From Clostridia bacterium (GTDB lineage Bacteria > Bacillota_A > Clostridia > Oscillospirales > Acutalibacteraceae), in the NCBI GenBank assembly GCA_017390825.1, contig JAFPAK010000331.1:1-11776 (forward strand): a stretch of 11,776 bases of DNA. The letters are read 5' to 3'. Every line of letters begins with the position of its first letter. Positions within the stretch are counted from its first letter, which is position 1. A program made the position numbers and the translations under genes. Below, piece by piece: positions 1-5,882 of the stretch. Under the pieces are notes generated by a model that did no database searches, was not told where the DNA came from, and saw only the letters and a program-made list of their open reading frames with translations.

Positions 1-84
1 AAGGCTTTCGCTGCAGCTTATAAAAAGGCAGCTGCAAAAAAAGCACCGGCAAAAAAGGCTTGTGCTAAGAAAGCTTCTAAATAA
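1..84 (+). CDS. C-terminal tail of a Lys/Ala-rich protein (partial)
   Basis: The window opens inside a coding frame that runs through 27 codons to a TAA stop at 82-84. The visible peptide is almost entirely Lys, Ala and Pro, with KKA, KKAPAKKA and KKAS repeats and a single Cys. Such basic, low-complexity tails are known on bacterial histone-like (HU or H1-like) proteins and on some ribosomal and RNA-binding proteins, where they bind nucleic acid. No folded domain is visible, so the family cannot be named. The gene body lies upstream of the window. The next gene has its own promoter, so this one probably ends its own transcript. Confidence 0.6.
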   Translation, partial: KAFAAAYKKAAAKKAPAKKACAKKASK

Positions 85-127
85 GCTGATAAGTATTTTT
101 TTTCATAAACCCCCTTGTTTTAATGGT

Positions 128-157
128 CAAACCGTCTTGCGAAAGCAGGGCGGTTTG
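128..157 (+). terminator. GAAA-capped hairpin, probable terminator of the upstream gene
   Basis: A 13-bp stem pairs 128-140 with 145-157 and includes two G-U wobbles. It is closed by a GAAA tetraloop at 141-144. It lies 44 bases after the stop codon of the Lys/Ala-rich gene. The stem is strong, but the bases after it (CCCTTAT) are a poor T-tract, so termination may be weak or the element may act as an mRNA 3'-end stabiliser. Confidence 0.55.
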
Positions 158-173
158 CCCTTATACAGAGATG

Positions 174-202
174 TTGACTTTTTAAGCCATAAGGGGTAGA
201 AT
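174..202 (+). promoter_or_regulatory. Sigma-A promoter of pncA-nadE
   Basis: A -35 box TTGACT (174-179) and a -10 box TAGAAT (197-202) are separated by exactly 17 bases. Transcription should start near 208-210, which is right at the ribosome binding site AAAGGAG (209-215). The predicted 5' leader is therefore only about 13-15 nt. Confidence 0.8.
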
Positions 203-222
203 ACTCTTAAAGGAGTTATAAT

Positions 223-750
223 ATGAAACATTTTTTGGTTGTTGTTGATATGCAAAATGATTTTATCAATGGCTCGCTTGGCTCAAAAGAGGCTGAAAAT
301 ATTGTTGACGCTGCGGCAGATATGATAAAGAATTTTTGCGGTGAGATATTTATAACGTTAGATACTCATTTTGAAGATTATTTATCTACAAGTGAAGGCA
401 AAAAACTTCCGGTCATGCATTGCATCAATGGGACTCACGGCTGGCAGCTCAATGCAAAAATAGCGGCCGCACTTGACGGTAAGAGTATTACAAAGGTCGA
501 GAAATTGACCTTTGGTTCTACCAAGCTTCCGCTCCTTATCGAAAAAGCCGCTGGTGATGAAGACTTTGATATTACCCTTATCGGACTTTGTACTGATATA
601 TGTGTAGTGTCGAATGCACTCATGCTCAAGGCTCATTTCCCCGAAAAGGATATAACAGTTGATGCGGATTTGTGTGCAGGAGTAACGCCGGACAGTCATA
701 TTGCTGCATTGGCAACAATGAAAATGTGTCAAATAAATATAAAGGAGTAG
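223..750 (+). CDS. pncA: Nicotinamidase / isochorismatase-family cysteine hydrolase
   Basis: A 175-residue cytosolic hydrolase predicted to convert nicotinamide to nicotinate and ammonia in NAD salvage. The catalytic triad of the family is visible: Asp9 in VVVDMQNDF, Lys94 in VEKLTFGS and Cys127 in GLCTDICVVSNA. Metal-site residues fit Asp47 and His49 (TLDTHFEDY) with His66 in the MHCINGTHGW segment, which is the usual P-x-HC-x-x-GT-x-G block. The length is normal for small PncA proteins. The start is fixed by AAAGGAG at 209-215, 7 bases before the ATG. Its stop codon is immediately followed by the nadE start region, and the nadE ribosome site lies inside its last codons, so the two are co-transcribed and probably coupled. 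Other isochorismatase-like hydrolases share the fold, but the nadE partner favours nicotinamidase. Confidence 0.88.
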   Translation: MKHFLVVVDMQNDFINGSLGSKEAENIVDAAADMIKNFCGEIFITLDTHFEDYLSTSEGKKLPVMHCINGTHGWQLNAKIAAALDGKSITKVEKLTFGSTKLPLLIEKAAGDEDFDITLIGLCTDICVVSNALMLKAHFPEKDITVDADLCAGVTPDSHIAALATMKMCQINIKE

Positions 751-756
751 GTGTTT

Positions 757-1488
757 ATGTTTAATGCAGAAAAGGTAAAAACACAGTGTGTTGAATGGAT
801 AAAGCAGTTCTTTGAGGAGAATGGTAAAGGCTGTAATGCAGTAGTCGGCATTTCCGGCGGAAAGGATAGCTCAGTTGCCGCTGCACTTTGTGTTGAGGCA
901 CTTGGTAAGGACAGGGTTATAGGTGTTTTAATGCCGTGTGGGGAACAGCATGATATTAATATGGCACACTTGCTTGTTGAGCATCTTGGTATCAAGCATT
1001 ATGTTGTTAACATCAAGGATGCAGTTGACGGACTTGTATCAAGCCTTCCTAATGATCTGGAAATAAGCGTTCAGGCAAAAACAAATCTACCGCCCAGAAT
1101 TCGTATGTCAACACTTTATGCAGTTTCCCAAAGCGTGAACGGAAGGGTAGTAAATACCTGTAATCTTTCAGAGGATTGGGTAGGCTACGCTACACGCTAC
1201 GGTGATGCGGCGGGCGATTTCAGTCCGCTTTCTCATCTTACTGTTGATGAAGTTAAGCAAATAGGCAGAACTCTCGGAATTCCCGATGTTTTAGTGGACA
1301 AAACACCGATTGACGGCCTATGCGGTAAGACTGATGAAGATAATCTCGGTTTCACATATGCAGAGCTTGACCGATATATTCGCACCGGAGAGATAGATGA
1401 TCTTGATAAAAAGAAGAGAATAGACGATATGCATAAACGCAATCTGTTTAAGCTTGAACTTATGCCATCGTTTAAACCGGAGATATAA
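757..1488 (+). CDS. nadE: Ammonia-dependent NAD(+) synthetase
   Basis: A 243-residue enzyme that amidates deamido-NAD to NAD using ATP and ammonia, the last step of both NAD synthesis and salvage. The N-type ATP pyrophosphatase P-loop SGGKDSS is at residues 33-39. It is followed by PPRIRMSTLYAVSQ (112-125) and the deamido-NAD binding region with NTCNLSEDWVGYATRYGD (133-150) and DFSPL (154-158). No glutaminase domain is present, so this is the short ammonia-dependent form at its normal length. An in-frame GTG at 751 exists, but AAAGGAG (741-747) is only 3 bases from it and 9 bases from the ATG at 757, so ATG 757 is the start. It follows pncA in one operon. Together they cover two steps of nicotinamide salvage; the intervening NaMN-forming and adenylyltransferase steps are not encoded here. 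Confidence 0.93.
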   Translation: MFNAEKVKTQCVEWIKQFFEENGKGCNAVVGISGGKDSSVAAALCVEALGKDRVIGVLMPCGEQHDINMAHLLVEHLGIKHYVVNIKDAVDGLVSSLPNDLEISVQAKTNLPPRIRMSTLYAVSQSVNGRVVNTCNLSEDWVGYATRYGDAAGDFSPLSHLTVDEVKQIGRTLGIPDVLVDKTPIDGLCGKTDEDNLGFTYAELDRYIRTGEIDDLDKKKRIDDMHKRNLFKLELMPSFKPEI

Positions 1489-1492
1489 AGCT

Positions 1493-1536
1493 AAATACCG
1501 TAAGTCATTGTTAGACTTACGGTATTTTCTTATTTC
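1493..1536 (+). terminator. Intrinsic terminator after nadE (probably shared by convergent genes)
   Basis: A perfect 14-bp inverted repeat (AAATACCGTAAGTC at 1493-1506, its complement at 1514-1527) encloses a 7-base loop. On the plus strand it is followed by TTTTCTTATTTC, a usable T-tract. It starts 4 bases after the nadE stop codon. The convergent lipid kinase gene ends at 1530, so the same hairpin forms directly after its stop codon on the other strand and may stop both transcripts. Confidence 0.85.
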
Positions 1537-2441
1537 ATCATTGCAGCAGCTTTCTTTTCTTTAATAACAGCACTATTTGCGGCAGTTGCCGTATATTTAG
1601 TTACATTCAATATCGTTTCACCGTCTATTTGCAAGGCCGCAGGTCGGTCGAATTCTACTGTGATCTCTTTTCCGCTTAAAATATCCACCTGTTTTGTATA
1701 TTCAATATGCTTGCCCTTGAAAAGCGACGGAAATATCATCAGCGTTTTCAACTTGCCGCTATTGTGGAAAACGAGAATTGAGAGCTTCTTTTCAGCCTGA
1801 AGCCGCTTCTGTTCAGGTGTCGGCATCATACCTCCACCGTAGTATTTTCCATTCATTGTAGGTGCAAGCCACACCTTTTTATATGTATGCTTTTTGCCGT
1901 CCACCGTAACGGTTGCATTTGTCGGCTTATAATGAAACAATAGTCCCTTGATCGCAATTGATGTATAATTAATAGGCTTATTAGTATTTTCGTTGTCGTT
2001 TTTTTCATGCAGCATATCGCCGACTTCGCAACAGTATCCGTCAATCCCGTAACCAACACCGTTAATAAACAAATACTTTTTACCGTTTACCGTAACGGTG
2101 GGGAGATCGCGAATATACTTGTTGATGCAGAAGGTAGGTTCGGCGCCCTTCTCTTTACCCAGATCACGGGCAAAATCGTTGCCGCTTCCGATAGCGTAGT
2201 AATAAATATTGTTTTTGATATCAATACCGTTTGTATCGTTGATAAAGCGATTTAATGTGCCGTCACCACCGCAAATAATCACATCATCAGATACTTCAAG
2301 CCCTGCAAAAAAAGTCACATAGCTTGTTACTTTACGCATATCAATAAGCACGGCATTTTCATATAAAGCTTTGAGTGCTTCGACATTTGCTTTGCATTTG
2401 CCGTTACCTGCGTGGGGATTGTAAAGAATGTATTTTTTCAT
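1530..2441 (-). CDS. Diacylglycerol / lipid kinase (DagK-like)
   Basis: A 303-residue soluble kinase of the bacterial DagK/YegS/DgkB group, which phosphorylates diacylglycerol or a related lipid at the inner face of the membrane and so recycles lipid intermediates. Family motifs are in order: NPHAGNGK at 8-15 (nucleotide-binding region), GGDGTLNRF at 58-66, SGNDFARDLG at 86-95, the GGGMMPTP segment at 202-209 and QIDGE at 271-275, with Glu275 in the place of the catalytic base. The second half is the expected beta-sandwich domain. The start is supported by GGAGG (2455-2451 on the minus strand), 9 bases upstream. It is a single-gene unit with its own -10 box and converges on nadE. The exact lipid substrate cannot be told from sequence, so no gene symbol is given. 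Confidence 0.88.
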   Translation of the reverse strand: MKKYILYNPHAGNGKCKANVEALKALYENAVLIDMRKVTSYVTFFAGLEVSDDVIICGGDGTLNRFINDTNGIDIKNNIYYYAIGSGNDFARDLGKEKGAEPTFCINKYIRDLPTVTVNGKKYLFINGVGYGIDGYCCEVGDMLHEKNDNENTNKPINYTSIAIKGLLFHYKPTNATVTVDGKKHTYKKVWLAPTMNGKYYGGGMMPTPEQKRLQAEKKLSILVFHNSGKLKTLMIFPSLFKGKHIEYTKQVDILSGKEITVEFDRPAALQIDGETILNVTKYTATAANSAVIKEKKAAAMMK

Positions 2442-2494
2442 AATTTAATTCCTCCCTTTTCATCATCCGGTCATTTTTGCCGCCTAAATGTCAT

Positions 2495-2525
2495 ATTATA
2501 TTAAATCATAATAAAGAATTTACAA
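2495..2525 (-). promoter_or_regulatory. Candidate promoter of the lipid kinase gene
   Basis: Reading the minus strand, a perfect TATAAT (2500-2495) is preceded by TTGTAA (2525-2520) with a long 19-base spacer. The predicted leader is about 45 nt. The -10 box is convincing and the -35 is weak. A 16-bp palindrome (2543-2558) lies just upstream. Confidence 0.5.
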
Positions 2526-2542
2526 CTCAACTTCAATTTTAG

Positions 2543-2558
2543 TTCAACAATTGTTGAA
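2543..2558. promoter_or_regulatory. Perfect 16-bp palindrome, possible operator (site A)
   Basis: TTCAACAATTGTTGAA reads identically on both strands. It sits between the terminator of the HAD gene and the promoter of the lipid kinase gene, centred about 62 bp upstream of the predicted kinase transcript start. Its last two bases overlap the T-tract of the HAD terminator. Near-identical cores occur at 5133-5146 and 5845-5859. Such symmetry suits a dimeric repressor or activator, but no regulator is identified. Confidence 0.4.
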
Positions 2559-2595
2559 AAAAGGGGTATTGGCTCGAAAAAAGTCAATACCTCTT
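2557..2595 (-). terminator. Intrinsic terminator of the regulator-kinase-HAD operon
   Basis: Reading the minus strand from 2595, an 11-base arm (AAGAGGTATTG) pairs with CAATACCCCTT (2571-2561) with one A-C mismatch. The stem leads directly into a run of six T (2562-2557). It begins 12 bases after the HAD gene stop codon, so it closes the three-gene operon. Confidence 0.82.
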
Positions 2596-2607
2596 AATTA
2601 ATTGTAT

Positions 2608-3315
2608 TTATAAACTGTCGATGTATGCATTAAGCTCATCAAAGCTACCGTTCGGATACTGCGAAATATCAACATTATCCTTGTTTATAAGACAGTCGGT
2701 CAAAAGAAACACCTTCATACCTAAATTCCTTGCAACCATATCGTCTGATACATCGTTGCCGACCATAATACATTCTTCCGGCTTTACCTTGAGCTTTTTT
2801 GTGATTTCAAGATAGTATTCGGGATTTGGTTTTGAACGGTTGATGTTTTCGTATGTAGTATATAGCTCAAAATCGGATGGAGCAAGCCCTGCCCAAGTAA
2901 TACGCCACTCGGTAGCACGTGATGGGAAAATTGGATTAGTTGCAAGCACAACACGGTATCCGTTGCTTTTCAGTCTTTGCACTGTTTGAGCAGCTCTTTT
3001 GTCATAGCCGCAGGACGACTTTATTTTGTCAAATTCATGTTCGTAAAATTCATCAAAAATAGGCCTGTCTTTTACTATTTTATCACCGAAAACAGATGAA
3101 GCTATCTCCCAGAACAACTCTTCGTTTAATTTATTGCTGTTGTTTTTGATCATACCTTCAGTACCCTGCCATATAGCATCAACTAATTGTTTCGGATCGT
3201 AGCCGTATGGTGCAAGCTTTGTGCAAATCCGTTTGAAATAATCCTTAATAAAAACATCCTGATCCATCGGAAGTAAGGTTCCGTCAAGATCAAATAATAC
3301 AGTTGTAATTGACAT
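2608..3315 (-). CDS. HAD-superfamily hydrolase (phosphatase of the phosphoglycolate phosphatase-like group)
   Basis: A 235-residue cytosolic phosphatase. HAD motif I is FDLDGT with nucleophile Asp9 and Asp11. Motif II is ATNP with Thr126. Motif III is Lys162 in RSKPNP. Motif IV is VGNDVSDD with Asp188 and Asp192. Residues from about 18 to 95 form a helical C1 cap, typical of subfamily IA. All four catalytic motifs are intact, so it should be active, but the natural substrate cannot be predicted. The ribosome site AAGGAGA overlaps the stop codon of the sensor kinase gene, and the gap is 10 bp, so it is the third gene of that operon. A terminator follows at 2595-2557. Linkage to the two-component pair suggests co-expression rather than a shared biochemical step. 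Confidence 0.88.
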   Translation of the reverse strand: MSITTVLFDLDGTLLPMDQDVFIKDYFKRICTKLAPYGYDPKQLVDAIWQGTEGMIKNNSNKLNEELFWEIASSVFGDKIVKDRPIFDEFYEHEFDKIKSSCGYDKRAAQTVQRLKSNGYRVVLATNPIFPSRATEWRITWAGLAPSDFELYTTYENINRSKPNPEYYLEITKKLKVKPEECIMVGNDVSDDMVARNLGMKVFLLTDCLINKDNVDISQYPNGSFDELNAYIDSL

Positions 3316-3325
3316 ATGCTTCTCC

Positions 3326-4378
3326 TTATGTATTTAAAATAACAGTAAAACGGCATCCGCCACCTTTAATGTTCTCTGCAAAAACCTCGCCGTTGTTCAA
3401 CGAAACGATACGCTTGACGAGTGTTAGACCCAGCCCATTGCCCTCCTGCTTATGTGAGCTGTCAGCCTGATAAAATTTATCAAACAGATGCTTTTGCGCT
3501 TCCGGTGAAAGTCCCGGACCGTTGTCTTCAATAGTAAATATGATTTTTTCTTCACGCTTTGCTAAACGGATCTTTATAATTCCGCCATGCGGATTGAATT
3601 TAATGGCATTGCCGATGAGATTATCCCACACATGCCGCAGCAATGCCTCATTGCCGAGATAGTCTATCGTTTTCATATCAACATCGAATTCTATATCCCT
3701 TTTTGTCCATGCAGGCTCCAATGCAACAATAGACTGGCGTATCTGCTCGTCCAGGCTGAATAGAGCCATATTTGTATCAATTGCTTTGTTTTCTATTTTT
3801 GAAAGCAACAGTATATTTCCCACAAGTCCCGAAAGCCGCTTTGTATTAAACAATATCTTATCAACATATTGCTGCTGATCCTCATCTATTTCGTCGCATC
3901 CCTGCAAGAGCATAGCATATCCCTCGATTGCATTTATAGGTGTTTTAAATTCGTGAGATACGTTAGAAACAAAATCGGTCTGTAATATTTCGGTGGAATC
4001 AAGCTCATGCGCCATCAGGTTGAAGCCCGAATACATTTCTTGAATTTCCTTTGAAGATGTCTTCGTTTCAAGACGCACCGAAAAATCTCCGTCTGCTACT
4101 TTCTCCATTGCAGCAGTAAGTTTTTTTATAGGGCCGAAAAAGTATTTTGACATGAATATCGTAACGATACCGCCAACAAGCAAGCTGAGTACTATAAGTT
4201 CGGGCACCAGCGGTATAGTTGCGGTTTTAGGAAGAAGAATATCCAGTAATACCGAAACACCGAGCGCTGCTAACACACTTACCACTATTTCAGCAGATAC
4301 CCATAGCGTAAGACGGGCACTCAGACTGAAACGATTACTGCGTTTTCGTATCTGTTCAAAGCTTTCTCTGGTTTTCAT
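3326..4378 (-). CDS. Membrane sensor histidine kinase
   Basis: A 350-residue partner of the upstream response regulator. Two transmembrane helices (about residues 24-49 and 58-80) are joined by only about 8-10 residues, so there is almost no extracellular sensing domain. A HAMP linker follows (about 81-133), starting FGPIKKL. The phosphoacceptor is His142 in SNVSHEFKTPINA. The ATPase domain carries the N box DNLIGNAIKFNP (252-263), G1 box DNGPGL (285-290), F box FDKFYQAD (299-306) and G2 box GNGLGLTL (313-320). All catalytic parts are intact. The ATG overlaps the regulator stop codon as ATGA, a classic translational coupling. The short loop fits kinases that sense within the membrane, such as cell-envelope stress sensors, but the signal is unknown. 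Confidence 0.93.
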   Translation of the reverse strand: MKTRESFEQIRKRSNRFSLSARLTLWVSAEIVVSVLAALGVSVLLDILLPKTATIPLVPELIVLSLLVGGIVTIFMSKYFFGPIKKLTAAMEKVADGDFSVRLETKTSSKEIQEMYSGFNLMAHELDSTEILQTDFVSNVSHEFKTPINAIEGYAMLLQGCDEIDEDQQQYVDKILFNTKRLSGLVGNILLLSKIENKAIDTNMALFSLDEQIRQSIVALEPAWTKRDIEFDVDMKTIDYLGNEALLRHVWDNLIGNAIKFNPHGGIIKIRLAKREEKIIFTIEDNGPGLSPEAQKHLFDKFYQADSSHKQEGNGLGLTLVKRIVSLNNGEVFAENIKGGGCRFTVILNT

Positions 4379-5046
4379 AGCTTTACCACCTTATAGCCGA
4401 CTCCACGCATTGTTACTATCTTAAAATCTTTGCTGTTGCGGAAACGGTCACGAAGCCTTCCAATATGTACATCAACAGTATGAGTATCACTGTCGGAATC
4501 ATATCCCCATATTTCATCCATCAACTGCTGACGGGTAAATATGCGACCGGGGTAGGATGCCATTTTATACAACAGCATAAATTCTTTTTGCGGTAATACC
4601 ATAGTTTCATTCTGGGTTGTGACAGTCAGCGAATCACATTCCATTGTGGTGCTGCCGATTATTTGTCTGCGTTCATTTATCATTTGTGATCTTCGCAGGA
4701 GTGCCTTCACACGAAGCACCATTTCATTTACATTAACCGGTTTTATCATATAATCGTCACTTCCGGAAAGAAACCCCATACGCATATCGTCAAAAGCATC
4801 CTTGGCGGTTATCATCATCACGGGAGTGGTGCTGCCCGACTCACGCAGAAGGCGGACAAATTCATATCCGTCCATTACCGGCATCATAATGTCGGATATA
4901 ACAAGATCAAAATAATCATTTTCCATTGCATCAAGCGCTTCTTTGCCGTTGGCAACATCTTTTACTGTATAACCGTTTTTCACAAGAACATGGGTAAAGA
5001 GCTGGCGTAGCTCACGGTCATCCTCCGCAATCAAAAGTTTAAGCAT
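4375..5046 (-). CDS. OmpR/PhoB-family response regulator
   Basis: A 223-residue DNA-binding regulator. The receiver domain (about 1-118) has acidic residues Glu8-Asp9-Asp10, phosphoacceptor Asp52 in VISDIMMPVMDG, Thr80 and Lys102. The C-terminal winged helix (about 128-223) contains the recognition region DTHTVDVHIGRLRDRF and ends with TMRGVGYKV. It is the first gene of the operon with the kinase (4-bp overlap) and the HAD phosphatase. The start is supported by GGAGG, 8 bases upstream on the minus strand. A palindrome at 5133-5146 lies upstream of its promoter and could be a regulatory site. OmpR-type proteins normally bind direct repeats, however, so autoregulation through it is not established. 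Confidence 0.93.
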   Translation of the reverse strand: MLKLLIAEDDRELRQLFTHVLVKNGYTVKDVANGKEALDAMENDYFDLVISDIMMPVMDGYEFVRLLRESGSTTPVMMITAKDAFDDMRMGFLSGSDDYMIKPVNVNEMVLRVKALLRRSQMINERRQIIGSTTMECDSLTVTTQNETMVLPQKEFMLLYKMASYPGRIFTRQQLMDEIWGYDSDSDTHTVDVHIGRLRDRFRNSKDFKIVTMRGVGYKVVKL

Positions 5047-5092
5047 ATTTGTATCCTCCGAAGAATTCCACCTTTTTCTTTAAATCGTATAT

Positions 5093-5101
5093 ATTTTATC
5101 A
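5093..5101 (-). promoter_or_regulatory. Candidate extended -10 promoter of the two-component operon
   Basis: On the minus strand, TGATAAAAT (5101-5093) has a TG-N extended -10 signature before a TAAAAT box. No good -35 sits at the right distance (TGGCAA at best). The predicted leader is about 40 nt. It is the only plausible promoter between the upstream terminator and the regulator start. Confidence 0.4.
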
Positions 5102-5132
5102 TATTATGAACGAACTTGCCACAATAAAATTC

Positions 5133-5146
5133 TCAACTTTTGTTGA
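5133..5146. promoter_or_regulatory. Palindrome TCAAC-TTTT-GTTGA, possible operator (site B)
   Basis: Arms TCAAC and GTTGA are separated by four T. The 14-base core differs from site A at only two central bases. It lies between the terminator of the membrane protein gene and the promoter of the two-component operon, roughly 53 bp upstream of the predicted transcript start. The function is inferred only from symmetry and recurrence. Confidence 0.35.
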
Positions 5147-5148
5147 TG

Positions 5149-5180
5149 AAAAAAGCAGCCCACATATGTGAACTGCTTTT
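5149..5180 (-). terminator. Intrinsic terminator of the membrane protein gene
   Basis: Arms CTGCTTTT (5173-5180) and AAAAGCAG (5151-5158) pair perfectly. A 2x2 internal mismatch follows, then an inner CACA/TGTG stem. Reading the minus strand, the hairpin runs into six T (5154-5149). It begins 6 bases after the stop codon of the membrane protein gene. Confidence 0.78.
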
Positions 5181-5186
5181 GCACTA

Positions 5187-5768
5187 TTATTTTTTAGGAT
5201 TTACTTCGCAAAACATTCTTTGCGAAAAATACATCTGGTATACAAGCGCAAGTGCTGACAGCGTAATTACTGCAACCAAAACATAATAGAGGTAGTACGG
5301 CATCGAAAACGGTAATTGCCAAAAGATATTTGCAATTACTGCTACGGTTGCGGTATTTTTAAGCGAAACTGCATTATAATCCTTTTCGTCTTCCTTCTGC
5401 AATTTTACGATACCTGTTACTACAAGCATAAATGTAATTAAGCACAAGGCTGTTCCTGCCAAATACAAAAGGTACAGCGGTGAGAACATATCAGTATCCG
5501 TATCGATGAAATAAATGTTCACACCGAACAGTTTTCGGATAAACTCATACAGTGAAAATGCTGCAGCAAAAGGAGCGAGTGTTGCGGCATATTTGAAATT
5601 TTTGTTCTTACCGGATAGCTCCATAGCACCGAGTGCAATAAGGACATATCCGATAAATGTTGGAATAATGTCTATTGACATCCACCGTGCATCAACAAAA
5701 ATGTTAAAATCAAATCGCCAAGAAAAGTTAATGAATGCAAATATCGTGCCAATAAAGATCTTTTTCAT
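5187..5768 (-). CDS. Small multi-pass membrane protein of unknown function
   Basis: A 193-residue integral membrane protein that I do not recognise by name. Hydrophobic segments lie near residues 4-16, 33-50, 60-80, 97-122 and 138-180 (the last may be two helices around a Pro pair). The segment SIDIIPTFIGYVLIALGAMEL (31-51) resembles a D-x-(I/P)-P-x-(F/I)-IGY-x-LI pattern that I recall from uncharacterised Firmicute membrane proteins. An upstream in-frame ATG at 5816 is rejected because the predicted -10 box (5820-5815) covers it, so it lies before the transcript start. ATG 5768 has AGAGG 12 bases upstream. It is a single-gene unit with its own promoter and terminator. No enzyme or transport motif is visible. 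Confidence 0.7.
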   Translation of the reverse strand: MKKIFIGTIFAFINFSWRFDFNIFVDARWMSIDIIPTFIGYVLIALGAMELSGKNKNFKYAATLAPFAAAFSLYEFIRKLFGVNIYFIDTDTDMFSPLYLLYLAGTALCLITFMLVVTGIVKLQKEDEKDYNAVSLKNTATVAVIANIFWQLPFSMPYYLYYVLVAVITLSALALVYQMYFSQRMFCEVNPKK

Positions 5769-5814
5769 AAAAATAGTATTCCTCTCTTGTAAAAGTAGTT
5801 TTGTTGGTATTCTC

Positions 5815-5844
5815 ATAATAATATGAGTTACAAAGAGAAGTCAA
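5815..5844 (-). promoter_or_regulatory. Sigma-A promoter of the membrane protein gene
   Basis: On the minus strand, TTGACT (5844-5839) and TATTAT (5820-5815) are 18 bases apart. The -10 box lies within a small inverted repeat, CTCATA-ATAA-TATGAG (5812-5827). Transcription should start near 5808, giving a leader of about 40 nt before the ATG at 5768. Confidence 0.65.
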
Positions 5845-5860
5845 TCAACTGATTGTTGAT
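5844..5860. promoter_or_regulatory. Palindrome ATCAAC-N5-GTTGAT, possible operator (site C)
   Basis: Arms ATCAAC (5844-5849) and GTTGAT (5855-5860) flank five bases and share the TCAAC/GTTGA arms of sites A and B. It directly abuts the -35 box of the membrane protein promoter and lies 23 bases downstream of the oxidoreductase stop codon. It could be an operator, or a weak hairpin at the end of the oxidoreductase transcript, which lacks any better terminator. Confidence 0.35.
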
Positions 5861-5882
5861 AAAACTAACGCAATAGTTGAAC

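Noticed and set aside
751..756. GTG at 751 as the start of nadE
   Set aside because: It leaves only 3 bases after the ribosome site AAAGGAG; ATG 757 has a normal 9-base spacing.
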